Shown: positions 1 to 8,278 of the stretch, one piece after another | How positions within the stretch are numbered: position 1 is the stretch's first letter | Layout: every line of letters starts with the position of its first letter | Source: Mariniflexile fucanivorans | GTDB taxonomy: Bacteria > Bacteroidota > Bacteroidia > Flavobacteriales > Flavobacteriaceae | NCBI RefSeq assembly: GCF_004341235.1 | Contig: NZ_SLUP01000001.1 | Location: forward strand, 186,001-250,000 | Direction: 5' to 3' | Length of the DNA: 64,000 bases | The notes under the pieces: generated by a model | Told to the model about the DNA's origin: nothing | Databases searched by the model: none | The model's input: only the letters and a program-made list of their open reading frames with translations | Program-made: the position numbers and the translations under genes

Positions 1-2065
1 GCATACTCACACGGTCTGGATTTAAGAAACGCTCAAAAAGCAAATCGTACTTAAGCGGATCGATATTGGTAATCCACAAACAATATGCAACCACCGAACC
101 TGCTGCCGAACCACGACCCGGACCTACGGATACGTCCATTTTTCTAGCTTCACGAATAAAATCTTCAACAATTAAGAAATACCCTGGATATCCTGTATTT
201 TGAATAACATCGAGTTCGAAATTAAGACGCTCCGTAACTTCATCTGAAAGTTCTTCACCATATCGTTTTTTGGCGCCTTCAAAGGTTAAGTACTTCAAAT
301 AGGCATTTTCACCACGTTTACCACCATCAACTAAATCTTCTTCGTTCTTAAATTCTTCAGGAATGTTAAATGCAGGAAGCAAAACTTCACGTGCCAATTC
401 GTAAGCTTCTACTTTATCTACAACTTCTTGTATGTTACTTATGGCTTCAGGAACATCTTTAAAAAGTTGCTTCATTTCTTCAGCAGATTTAAAATAATAT
501 TCTTGATTTGGCAAACCATATCGATATCCACGACCACGACCAATAGGTGTTGCCTGCTTTTCACCGTCTTTCACACACAACAAAATATCGTGTGCATTGG
601 CGTCTTTCTTTTTACAATAATACGTATTGTTTGTCGCTACTAATTTTACATCATGCTTTTTAGCAAGATCAATTAAAACAGGATTTACACGATTTTCATC
701 TTCCTGATTGTGGCGCATTAATTCCACATACAAATCATCTCCAAACTGCTCTTTCCACCAAATTAAGGCTTCTTCAGCTTGGTTTTCGCCAATATTTAAA
801 ATTTTACTAGGAACTTCACCGTATAAGTTTCCCGTTAAAACAATTAAATCTTCTTTATATGCTTCAATAAGTTTTTTATCAATTCTAGGTAGATAATAAA
901 ACCCGTTAACAAAAGCGTGCGACGATAATTTAGCCAAATTATGATAGCCATTTTTATTTTTAGCTATCAATACAATTTGGTAACCGTTATCTTTTCTAGT
1001 TTTATCGGTATGATCTTCACACACAAAAAACTCACAGCCAATAATAGGCTTAATTTCTTTGGCTTTTGGGGTTTCGCCTTTCTCTATAGCAGCCTCAATT
1101 TTTGCTTTAACCCCTCTATTATGATTGCTGACTGCTTTCACAAAGTGAAATGCGCCCATCATATTAGCGTGGTCGGTTAAAGCAACTGCTGGCATGTGGT
1201 GTTCTGCAGCAACAGCAACTAAATCGGTTACGCTGATGGTTGATTGTAATACTGAAAACTGCGAATGATTATGAAGATGAACAAAATCGACCTCCTTTAA
1301 TTCTGAAATATTTTGCTTTATTTCTTCGGTAGAAATCGATTCAGTTTTGACGTTTTTTAGACGCTCCCGAATTTTATCACTTTCCTTTTTTAGGTTGATG
1401 TGTCTTAACCCAATTAGTTGAATTTCTTCAGGATTAACCTCCTTGAAATTTTGAAAATAATCAGGTTGAACATCTAATTGCTCTTTGGTATATTCTTCTA
1501 AACGAATCAGTTCTAAAAAACAACGCGTGGTTGCTTCCACATCGGCAGTCGCATTATGCGCTTCAGCAAAAGGTTGATTAAATAAAAATTCATGCAATTC
1601 TGTTAATGTTGGCAATTTAAACTTCCCATAACGCCCACCAGGAATTTGGCATAAACTTGCAGTATGCTCGGTACAGGTGTCTAAAACGGGGAGTTCCTGT
1701 AATGGGTTTTCAACATCAGCACGTACAAATTCGGCTCCCATAATATTTAGATCGAATTTTACATTTTGCCCAACAACAAACTTGGTTTTACTTAATGCTT
1801 CATTAAATTTTTCTAAAACTTCGGCTAATGGAATGCCCTGTTCTTCGGCTAATTCGGTAGAAATACCATGAATTTTTTCAGCATCATACGGAATATTAAA
1901 TCCATCAGGCTGCACCAAATAATCTTGATGCTCAATACAGTTTCCCAACCCATCGTGCAATTGCCATGCAATTTGAATACATCGTGGCCAATTATCAACA
2001 TCGGTAATAGGTGCGTCCCAACGTTTAGGCAATCCGGTAGTTTCAGTATCGAAAATTAAGTACAT
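1..2065 (-). CDS. dnaE: DNA polymerase III alpha subunit with N-terminal proofreading exonuclease (3' part beyond window)
   Basis: Replicative polymerase subunit. I translated the reverse strand from the ATG at 2063-2065; about 688 residues are visible before the window edge cuts the gene. Residues 1-190 are a DnaQ-type 3'-5' exonuclease with Exo I DTETTG near the N-terminus, an NVKFD Exo II motif and HNATADVEA at about 170. A PHP domain follows, starting with HLHNHSQFS at about 263. The start of the polymerase core carries PGRGSAAGS near residue 650. The exonuclease makes this longer than E. coli DnaE, which uses a separate DnaQ. The visible part is intact and the family call is secure; I cannot see the catalytic palm aspartates. 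Confidence 0.95.
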   Translation of the reverse strand, partial: MYLIFDTETTGLPKRWDAPITDVDNWPRCIQIAWQLHDGLGNCIEHQDYLVQPDGFNIPYDAEKIHGISTELAEEQGIPLAEVLEKFNEALSKTKFVVGQNVKFDLNIMGAEFVRADVENPLQELPVLDTCTEHTASLCQIPGGRYGKFKLPTLTELHEFLFNQPFAEAHNATADVEATTRCFLELIRLEEYTKEQLDVQPDYFQNFKEVNPEEIQLIGLRHINLKKESDKIRERLKNVKTESISTEEIKQNISELKEVDFVHLHNHSQFSVLQSTISVTDLVAVAAEHHMPAVALTDHANMMGAFHFVKAVSNHNRGVKAKIEAAIEKGETPKAKEIKPIIGCEFFVCEDHTDKTRKDNGYQIVLIAKNKNGYHNLAKLSSHAFVNGFYYLPRIDKKLIEAYKEDLIVLTGNLYGEVPSKILNIGENQAEEALIWWKEQFGDDLYVELMRHNQEDENRVNPVLIDLAKKHDVKLVATNNTYYCKKKDANAHDILLCVKDGEKQATPIGRGRGYRYGLPNQEYYFKSAEEMKQLFKDVPEAISNIQEVVDKVEAYELAREVLLPAFNIPEEFKNEEDLVDGGKRGENAYLKYLTFEGAKKRYGEELSDEVTERLNFELDVIQNTGYPGYFLIVEDFIREARKMDVSVGPGRGSAAGSVVAYCLWITNIDPLKYDLLFERFLNPDRVSM

Positions 2066-2259
2066 TTTTATATTTAGATGTTTGTTGTTAAGTCGTTTAG
2101 AAATTTAAAACGCAGTTTATAAAAATACAGAATTACATCGCTTTTAAAAGTTAAAGTTATAAAGAGTTTTGAACAATTATAAATTTCAAAAAAGCAAGTT
2201 CATTTATATGCAACTTCATTTTAATTATTTTATTTTTGAATTTAATTACACCGTTCATC

Positions 2260-3330
2260 ATGAAATTAAAACTCGCTATTATTACGCTATTTGCAGTTGT
2301 TTTTACAAACGCCCAAAACACACCGCTTTATGTTGGTACTTTTACCACTGAAGATAGTGAAGGCATTTACCACTATCAATTTAACACCGATACTGGAGAA
2401 TTAACAAACCAAACATTATCAGCAAAATCCTCTAGCCCTAATTTTATTACTTATTCGCCAAACAGAGAATATATGTATGCTGTAAACAGGGATACCGATG
2501 AAACAAAACCAGATTACGTAACCGCTTTTAAGGTAGAAGATAACGGTTCGCTTTCTGAACTTAACATGGTGGATAGTAACGGAAAAGGCCCCTGCCACAT
2601 TTCAATAAACAAAAAAGGCACAAAAGTCGTTATTTCAAATTACGGAAGTGGCACCGTTTCACTTTACGATACAAATAAAGATGGCAGTTTAAATGAAGCT
2701 TCGCAAATTTTTGATCATAATTCGGAGACTGAAAAATCGCACGCACACTCAGCTCAGTTTTACAAAAAAGATTTATTTGTAGCCGATTTAGGAAGGAACG
2801 CCGTTTACCAATACCAATTAAAAAACAACAATTACTCATTAGAATCGCCCGCCATTATAAAAATGGAAAACAACCCAGGACCGCGACATTTTTCAATCAG
2901 TAAAAACGGAACCTATATTTACATTATAAATGAATATGGCAATTCGATTACTTCCGTTAAAAAAACAAAAAATGGATTCGAGCAAATTGATTTCGATTCT
3001 ACTTTAGATGAAAATTATAAGGGTAACAATTCAGGTGCAGACATTCATTTATCAAAAAATGAACGCTTTTTATATGCTTCTAATCGTGGTGAAAATTCCA
3101 TTGCTGTTTTTAAACGAAATAAAAAAACAGGCACATTAGATAAAATTCAAAACATAAGCGTTCATGGTGATTGGCCACGAAATTTCACATTAGATCCTAC
3201 AGGAAAATTTTTATTAGTTGCTAATAGAAGAAGTAGTAATATTTCTGTTTTTAGCATCGATGCTTCCTCTGGAAAACTTACATTTTTACGCGATTATAAA
3301 GTCCCTAATCCCGTTTGTTTACTGTTTTAA
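2260..3330 (+). CDS. secreted lactonase-family beta-propeller protein (6-phosphogluconolactonase-like)
   Basis: About 356 residues in the 7-bladed propeller family of YbhE/Pgl-type lactonases, seen in the repeated blade-like stretches LYVGTFT, FITYSPNREYMYAVNR, GPCHISINKKGTKVVISNYGSG, GPRHFSISKNGTYIYIINE and WPRNFTLDPTGKFLLVANR. I chose the ATG at 2260 because it gives a clean signal peptide (MKLKLAIITLFAVVFTNAQ); the frame also opens at a TTG at 2236. The signal peptide implies export, so a role in the cytoplasmic pentose phosphate pathway is unlikely and the true substrate is unknown. A TATTTTTG promoter-like box lies at 2231-2238. Confidence 0.85.
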   Translation: MKLKLAIITLFAVVFTNAQNTPLYVGTFTTEDSEGIYHYQFNTDTGELTNQTLSAKSSSPNFITYSPNREYMYAVNRDTDETKPDYVTAFKVEDNGSLSELNMVDSNGKGPCHISINKKGTKVVISNYGSGTVSLYDTNKDGSLNEASQIFDHNSETEKSHAHSAQFYKKDLFVADLGRNAVYQYQLKNNNYSLESPAIIKMENNPGPRHFSISKNGTYIYIINEYGNSITSVKKTKNGFEQIDFDSTLDENYKGNNSGADIHLSKNERFLYASNRGENSIAVFKRNKKTGTLDKIQNISVHGDWPRNFTLDPTGKFLLVANRRSSNISVFSIDASSGKLTFLRDYKVPNPVCLLF

Positions 3331-3348
3331 TAAAAGTGTAATTATTAA

Positions 3349-3378
3349 TTGTTAATTATTAATTATTAATTATCTTTG
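3349..3378 (+). promoter_or_regulatory. rpsP promoter, Bacteroidota type
   Basis: A TTG at 3349-3351 and a -7 element TATCTTTG at 3371-3378 are separated by 19 bp, matching the TTG/TAnnTTTG pattern of the Bacteroidota primary sigma factor. The predicted start near 3384 gives a leader of about 40 nt before rpsP. Confidence 0.75.
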
Positions 3379-3395
3379 CGCCCTCATTAATAACC

Positions 3396-3410
3396 GAGGT
3401 CGAGAACCTC
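3396..3410 (+). promoter_or_regulatory. hairpin in the rpsP leader
   Basis: GAGGT/ACCTC arms (3396-3400 and 3406-3410) around a 5-nt loop sit in the predicted short leader of rpsP, 15 bp before the start codon. It could be a site for ribosomal-protein feedback, but this rests on position only. Confidence 0.35.
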
Positions 3411-3425
3411 AAATAATTAATTATT

Positions 3426-3977
3426 ATGCCAGTAAAAATCAGATTACAAAGACATGGTAAAAAAGGGAAACCTTTTTACTGGATTGTTGCAGCCGATGTA
3501 CGATCAAAAAGAGATGGTAAATACCTTGAAAAATTAGGGATTTATAATCCAAACACAAATCCAGCAACTATTGAATTAAACATTGATGGTGCTGTACAGT
3601 GGTTACAAAACGGTGCACAACCAACCGACACAGCTAAAGCTATTTTATCTTACAAAGGTGCTTTACTAAAAAATCATCTTGCAGGTGGTGTTAGAAAAGG
3701 TGCTTTAACAGAAGAACAAGCTGAAGCTAAATTTACTGCTTGGTTAGAAGAAAAAGCAGGTAAAGTTGGTGCAAAAACTGATGGTTTAGCAAAAGCACAA
3801 GCTGATGCTAAAGCAAAAGCATTAGAAGCTGAAAAAGCCGCTAATGAAGCTCGTATCGCTGCTGCTGTTCCAGCTGTAGAAGAAGTTGCCGAAGAAGTAG
3901 AAACAGCTGAGGCTGTTGTTGATGAAACAGCAGAAACTACAACTGAAGAAGCTCCTGAAGCTAAAACTGAAGAATAA
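3426..3977 (+). CDS. rpsP: 30S ribosomal protein S16
   Basis: 183 residues. The first 80 or so are canonical S16 (MPVKIRLQRHGKKGKPFYWI, then the AVQWLQNGAQPTDT region). S16 binds 16S rRNA early in small-subunit assembly. The remaining 100 residues are an Ala/Glu/Lys-rich, probably helical or disordered tail ending in an acidic stretch (VEEVAEEVETAEAV, then TTEEAPEAKTEE). A long tail of this kind is, as I recall, usual for Bacteroidota S16 and absent from the roughly 82-residue E. coli protein. A strong terminator follows and rimM lies downstream, the usual rpsP-rimM neighbourhood. Confidence 0.97.
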   Translation: MPVKIRLQRHGKKGKPFYWIVAADVRSKRDGKYLEKLGIYNPNTNPATIELNIDGAVQWLQNGAQPTDTAKAILSYKGALLKNHLAGGVRKGALTEEQAEAKFTAWLEEKAGKVGAKTDGLAKAQADAKAKALEAEKAANEARIAAAVPAVEEVAEEVETAEAVVDETAETTTEEAPEAKTEE

Positions 3978-4000
3978 AAAAATATTTTTTTATACTTTTA

Positions 4001-4027
4001 AACTCCGATATTTTATCGGAGTTTTTT
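4001..4027 (+). terminator. rho-independent terminator of rpsP
   Basis: A 10-bp perfect stem AACTCCGATA/TATCGGAGTT with a TTT loop (4001-4023) runs into TTTTTT. It lies 24 bp after the rpsP stop. Confidence 0.85.
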
Positions 4028-4063
4028 ATTTAATCAAACTTATTAATAAGTTTGATTAAATAA
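4026..4063. repeat. 38-bp perfect palindrome in the rpsP-rimM gap
   Basis: The left arm TTATTTAATCAAACTTATT is followed directly by its exact reverse complement, with no spacer. It abuts the T-run of the rpsP terminator. It is AT-rich and could extrude as a cruciform or act as a second 3'-end hairpin. An imperfect repeat, GGTTCCTGCC...GGCGGGAATGAC, follows at about 4113-4160. Confidence 0.7.
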
Positions 4064-4176
4064 TCCCCCATAATGATGGGAATCTTATTAGTTATTAGTT
4101 GAATTTAAAATAGGTTCCTGCCGTAGTTTTATCTTGAACGAAGATTAAAGGCGGGAATGACAAAAAGAGCTTTTCT

Positions 4177-4701
4177 ATGAAAAAAGAAGATTGTTTTTAC
4201 TTAGGTAAAATTGTAACAAAATATAGTTTTAAAGGTGAGCTTTTAATTAAGTTGGATACCGACCAACCTGAGTTATATGAAAATCTGGATAGCATGTTTA
4301 TTGAGGTTCGTAATACCTTACTTCCGTTTTTCGTTGAAAGTTCCCAGCTACATAAGTCCGATTTACTGCGGGTGCAATTTGAAGATGTAACAAGTGAAGC
4401 AGATGCCGATGCTTTGATAAAAAGCGATGTGTATTTACCTTTGGAATTCTTACCTAAACTTGAAGGCAACAAATTCTATTTCCACGAAGTTATAGGTTTT
4501 ACCATGGAAGATAAAAACTTTGGCACAGTAGGAACTATCGTTTCAATTAACGATTCAACTGCTCAAGCACTGTTTGAAGTTGAAAATAATGGTAAAGAAA
4601 TATTAATCCCTATGAACGATGAATTCATTATAAAGGTTGATAGAAAAACAAAAACCATCTTAGTAAATACACCAGATGGTTTGATTGATTTATATCTTTA
4701 A
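4177..4701 (+). CDS. rimM: 16S rRNA processing protein RimM
   Basis: 174 residues. RimM is a 30S maturation factor that works on the head of 16S rRNA and contacts S19. The N-terminal RimM domain is visible (FYLGKIVTKYSFKGELLIKL, then ADALIKSDVYLPLEFLP), followed by the C-terminal PRC-barrel (FYFHEVIGFTMEDKNFGTVG, then ILIPMNDEFIIKVDRKTKTI, then DGLIDLYL). Length is normal. It lies 199 bp after rpsP, separated by a terminator and palindromes, so it probably has its own promoter. Confidence 0.95.
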   Translation: MKKEDCFYLGKIVTKYSFKGELLIKLDTDQPELYENLDSMFIEVRNTLLPFFVESSQLHKSDLLRVQFEDVTSEADADALIKSDVYLPLEFLPKLEGNKFYFHEVIGFTMEDKNFGTVGTIVSINDSTAQALFEVENNGKEILIPMNDEFIIKVDRKTKTILVNTPDGLIDLYL

Positions 4702-4705
4702 AATT

Positions 4706-5173
4706 TTAATAAGACAAATTTCTTTCTGCGACGAAATCTTTATAAACTTCAATACCATATAATGATTTCACAAGGATATCTTGATGATGTTCTAGTAACT
4801 CTTCATCAGATTCAGAAAATTCGAAGTTATTAAGAGCTTTTTGATATTTTTCAATATCCAACAATTGGACTTTTCCTGCTTCAGTCAATAATGATTGCTC
4901 ATCATTAATTTTAATGGCTTTCATCAAGTTTGAATCTTTAATTTTATTATACAGCAAAGAGTCATCATGAAATGTTGGAATATTACCACTTTCTCTAATA
5001 CTTGCATCTAAATACTTTATAAACTTAGTTCTTTCGTAGCCAGCTAAACTAAAAAAATTCTTTAATATCTTATCATCAACTTGATCAAGGACGTAAAAAA
5101 ATAATTTTTCGGTTTCGCTGTTTAAAATCAGTAATTCGTTTAGAATGCTAATACTTTGTTCCGGTTTTTTCAT
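4706..5173 (-). CDS. PA2169/DUF2383-type four-helix-bundle protein, copy 1
   Basis: 155 residues, predicted all-helical and soluble, in the ferritin-like DUF2383 (PA2169) family of unknown function. The N-terminus aligns with the next gene on this strand: both read roughly 'ILxxLNxLLIxNxExEK' followed by 'LKxFFxxxGxExxxF', so they are paralogues. The stop lies 4 bp from the convergent rimM stop. There are no metal-ligand residues that I can assign safely. The family call is moderately secure and the function is unknown. Confidence 0.6.
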   Translation of the reverse strand: MKKPEQSISILNELLILNSETEKLFFYVLDQVDDKILKNFFSLAGYERTKFIKYLDASIRESGNIPTFHDDSLLYNKIKDSNLMKAIKINDEQSLLTEAGKVQLLDIEKYQKALNNFEFSESDEELLEHHQDILVKSLYGIEVYKDFVAERNLSY

Positions 5174-5452
5174 AACTGTAGTAGGTTTTATTTGGGGGCA
5201 ATTAAAATAATTTTAACGTCTAACGGTTTATTAACACGATAAAAGATGTTATTTTATCTTACTTATTGAGCCAAATTAGTAAAAAAAAGCTATCTCGACC
5301 TATAATAATTAGAAATTTCGATGAGTGGTAAGTATTTCTTTTTTTTAATATCCTTAAAACTAACCAAAAAAAAATGCGCCAATAAAATAGGTGTAAATTC
5401 CAAATTTATTAGCGCATAGTACTATTTAAAAACTTTTGAAATTGTATATTAA

Positions 5453-5902
5453 TTACACAACAAATTGTTCTTTTCGTTTCATTGCATTCATATGGCTAAA
5501 AATACTGTCTCGCTGTTTTATCAACGTTTTACAGGTGGAAAGCGGCAAATTAATTTCTCTTAATAGAGCGTTATATTTTTCAATACTAGCTTGTTTTAAT
5601 CTATAAATTTCTTCCAATAAATCGCTTTGTAGATTTAATGACATATAATTTTTAAAATTTGTCAAAATCCTACCAAAATTCCCGCTTAATTTTTCTAACT
5701 GTTTAGGTTTACCATCTAATTTTTCAATTTCTCCTCTCAACTGTCTACCGAATTCATTTCCCTCAAACCCTCTTTTTCTAAAAAAAGATTTTAAATTATC
5801 ATCAGTAGTCAAATCAAGAGCTTCTAAATAAACTTTTTCAATCTCATAATTCATAATCAACAAATTATTGAGCTTACTTAAAATTTTTTCTGAAGACTTC
5901 AT
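5453..5902 (-). CDS. PA2169/DUF2383-type four-helix-bundle protein, copy 2
   Basis: 149 residues from the ATG at 5900-5902, chosen because MKSSEKILSKLNNLL aligns with the start of the paralogue at 4706-5173; the frame stays open upstream to 6013, but that extension looks unrelated. The family pattern is an N-terminal 'LNxLLxxNxExExxYxxAL' helix, 'LKSFFRKRGFEGNEFGRQLR', and a C-terminal Q-R-D-x-I helix. Proteins of this family are often found among stress or general-sigma genes, but nothing here proves that role. The 279-bp gap to copy 1 holds no gene that I can see. Confidence 0.6.
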   Translation of the reverse strand: MKSSEKILSKLNNLLIMNYEIEKVYLEALDLTTDDNLKSFFRKRGFEGNEFGRQLRGEIEKLDGKPKQLEKLSGNFGRILTNFKNYMSLNLQSDLLEEIYRLKQASIEKYNALLREINLPLSTCKTLIKQRDSIFSHMNAMKRKEQFVV

Positions 5903-6085
5903 ACAAATAATCTTTAGTTTAGCACTTTCAATAAATTTTTTAACGATGCGTATTGATTTCACATCTACACTACAATATAGTAACGAAAAAAACATCAATT
6001 TATTTTTTAACATTATTTAGTATACATTGTGATATTTTAACAACTGAATTTCATTTCATTTCATAAATTATTAACATATAAGTAA

Positions 6086-6802
6086 ATGTCTAGCAAACCT
6101 TTTAAATTTAAGCAATTCACTGTAAATCAAGAACAATGCGCCATGAAAATTGGAACAGACGGTGTGCTTCTTGGTGCTTGGGCTTCCATAAAGCAAAACC
6201 CTTTTTCGGTGCTGGATATTGGTGCAGGTACCGGCATTATTTCGCTTATGTTGGCACAACGTTGTAACGCCGAAATAATAGATGCTCTTGAAATTGATGA
6301 TGATGCCTATGAACAATGTGTTGATAATTTTGAAGCATCGCCGTGGGGCGACCGATTGTTTTGTTACCATGCGGCTTTGGAAGAATTTGTTGATGAGATT
6401 GATGACACCTACGATTTGATAGTTTCAAATCCACCATTTTATTCTGAAGATTTTAAGTCTGAAAACCAAAAACGCGATGTCGCACGATTTAACGATGCTT
6501 TACCTTTTAATCATTTAATTGAAAGTGTTTCTAAACTACTTTCAGAAGATGGTACTTTCTCGGTTATTATTCCTTCTAAAGAGGAAACTACATTTATTGA
6601 AATGGCTTCAGTTTTCAACCTATTTCCTAACAGCATTTTACATGTGAAAGGAAACCCAACTTCTGAAATTAAACGAAGCCTTATGGAATTTTCGTTCCGC
6701 GAAAGCGATGTAAAAAAGGAAATGCTTATTATTGAAACGGGACGCCATGAGTATACTGAAAACTACATAAACCTAACGAAAGATTTTTATTTAAAAATGT
6801 AG
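6086..6802 (+). CDS. trmN6: tRNA1(Val) adenine(37)-N6-methyltransferase
   Basis: 238 residues, YfiC/TrmN6 family. It uses SAM to methylate N6 of A37 in tRNA-Val. The SAM-binding loop VLDIGAGTGIISLMLAQR is at about 44-61, and the amino-methyltransferase signature NPPF occurs in LIVSNPPFYSED at about 112. The N-terminal FKFKQFTVNQEQCAMKIGTDG is characteristic of this family. It is divergent from the DUF2383-type gene and probably monocistronic. Confidence 0.92.
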   Translation: MSSKPFKFKQFTVNQEQCAMKIGTDGVLLGAWASIKQNPFSVLDIGAGTGIISLMLAQRCNAEIIDALEIDDDAYEQCVDNFEASPWGDRLFCYHAALEEFVDEIDDTYDLIVSNPPFYSEDFKSENQKRDVARFNDALPFNHLIESVSKLLSEDGTFSVIIPSKEETTFIEMASVFNLFPNSILHVKGNPTSEIKRSLMEFSFRESDVKKEMLIIETGRHEYTENYINLTKDFYLKM

Positions 6803-6908
6803 CGATTCCACTGGGGTTAATTAAATTTGAGATTAAACAGTGATGAATTCATAAAGAAACAACGGTTTTTTTAATTATCTTGCTATAAACATCATAAACT
6901 CAAAATTG

Positions 6909-8087
6909 ATGAAGCCAGATTTATTTGAAGCACCAGATTATTACCAACTTGACGAATTACTTTCCGAAGAGCATAAATTAGTTCGGAATGCTACTAGAGC
7001 TTGGGTAAAACGCGAAATCTCTCCTATTATTGAAGACTGCGCCCAAAAAGCAGAATTCCCAACGCAGATTATTCATGGTTTGGCAGAAATTGGTGCTTTT
7101 GGCTCTTACATTCCTGTTGCATATGGTGGTGCTGGTTTAGACCAAATTAGTTATGGTTTAATTATGCAGGAAATTGAACGCGGCGATTCTGGCATTCGAA
7201 GTACAGCATCTGTACAATCTAGCTTAGTTATGTACCCCATTTGGAAATATGGCACCGAAGCACAACGCCAAAAATACCTGCATAAATTAGCAAGTGGCGA
7301 ATGGATGGGATGCTTTGGATTAACAGAACCCGACCACGGTAGCAACCCAGGCGGCATGGTAACCAACTTTAAAGATATGGGCGACCACTACCTTTTAAAC
7401 GGTGCTAAAATGTGGATAAGCAATGCGCCTTTTGCGCAAGTGGCTGTTGTTTGGGCAAAGGATGAAACAGGGCGGATACATGGCTTATTGGTTGAACGTG
7501 GTATGAAAGGGTTTTCTACACCCGAAACCCATAATAAATGGTCGCTTCGTGCATCGGCCACAGGCGAACTTATTTTTGATAATGTAAAAGTGCCTAAAGA
7601 AAATTTATTGCCTAATAAATCTGGATTGGGCGCACCACTTGGATGTTTAGATTCAGCGCGCTATGGCATAGCTTGGGGCGCTATTGGTGCTGCCATGGAT
7701 TGTTACGATACGGCCCTTAGGTATAGTAAAGAACGCTTGCAATTTGGCAAACCTATTGGACAGTTTCAGCTGCAACAAAAAAAATTAGCTGAAATGATTA
7801 CTGAAATCACCAAAGCTCAACTTCTAACTTGGCGACTTGGTGTTTTACGAAATGAAAACAAAGCAACATCGGCGCAAATATCGATGGCAAAACGTAATAA
7901 TGTGGATATGGCTATAACTATTGCTCGCGAAGCACGACAAATACTTGGCGGCATGGGTATAACCGGTGAATACTCCATCATGCGCCATTCCATGAACCTT
8001 GAAAGTGTGATCACTTATGAAGGAACGCACGACATTCACTTACTCATTACAGGTCTGGACATTACGGGCTTAAGCGCTTTTAATTAA
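6909..8087 (+). CDS. gcdH: glutaryl-CoA dehydrogenase (acyl-CoA dehydrogenase family)
   Basis: 392 residues from the ATG at 6909 (a TTG just before it is not needed). This FAD enzyme oxidises and decarboxylates glutaryl-CoA to crotonyl-CoA in lysine/tryptophan breakdown. The N-terminal helical domain is followed by the FAD/substrate segment GCFGLTEPDHGSNPGGM and KMWISNAPFAQVAVVWAK. The catalytic glutamate is E371 in TYEGTHDIH. The near-C-terminal LGGMGITGEYSIMRH and the overall length match GcdH better than short-chain acyl-CoA dehydrogenases. Electrons would go to ETF rather than to ferredoxin. Confidence 0.88.
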   Translation: MKPDLFEAPDYYQLDELLSEEHKLVRNATRAWVKREISPIIEDCAQKAEFPTQIIHGLAEIGAFGSYIPVAYGGAGLDQISYGLIMQEIERGDSGIRSTASVQSSLVMYPIWKYGTEAQRQKYLHKLASGEWMGCFGLTEPDHGSNPGGMVTNFKDMGDHYLLNGAKMWISNAPFAQVAVVWAKDETGRIHGLLVERGMKGFSTPETHNKWSLRASATGELIFDNVKVPKENLLPNKSGLGAPLGCLDSARYGIAWGAIGAAMDCYDTALRYSKERLQFGKPIGQFQLQQKKLAEMITEITKAQLLTWRLGVLRNENKATSAQISMAKRNNVDMAITIAREARQILGGMGITGEYSIMRHSMNLESVITYEGTHDIHLLITGLDITGLSAFN

Positions 8088-8174
8088 AAAAATAAGAAGA
8101 AGGCTATTTTTACAAAAAAAATCAAATGCTTTAATTTCTTTATTCATATTTTAGATGTCGTAAAAATATTAGCA

Positions 8175-8217
8175 TGACAAATGTCATCTTTATTAAAATT
8201 TTTAGACATTAGTTTTG
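8175..8217 (+). promoter_or_regulatory. Crp/Fnr-like operator and -7 box upstream of the 1160-residue protein
   Basis: TGACAAATGTCA at 8175-8186 is a perfect palindrome, extending to ATGACAAATGTCAT. A perfect -7 element TAGTTTTG follows at 8210-8217, 29.5 bp from the operator centre. The same geometry occurs before rseC-rnf, korA/fdx and nifJ. The predicted transcription start is near 8222, leaving a leader of about 57 nt. Confidence 0.65.
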
Positions 8218-8278
8218 AGACGTTTATTTCTAACTAATAATACTATTTAACCTTTTATTTGAATACATAATCGATTTT

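Noticed and set aside
6839-6855. TGATGAATTCA before gcdH as another operator
   Set aside because: The spacer is three bases rather than four, and there is no TAnnTTTG box at the expected distance.
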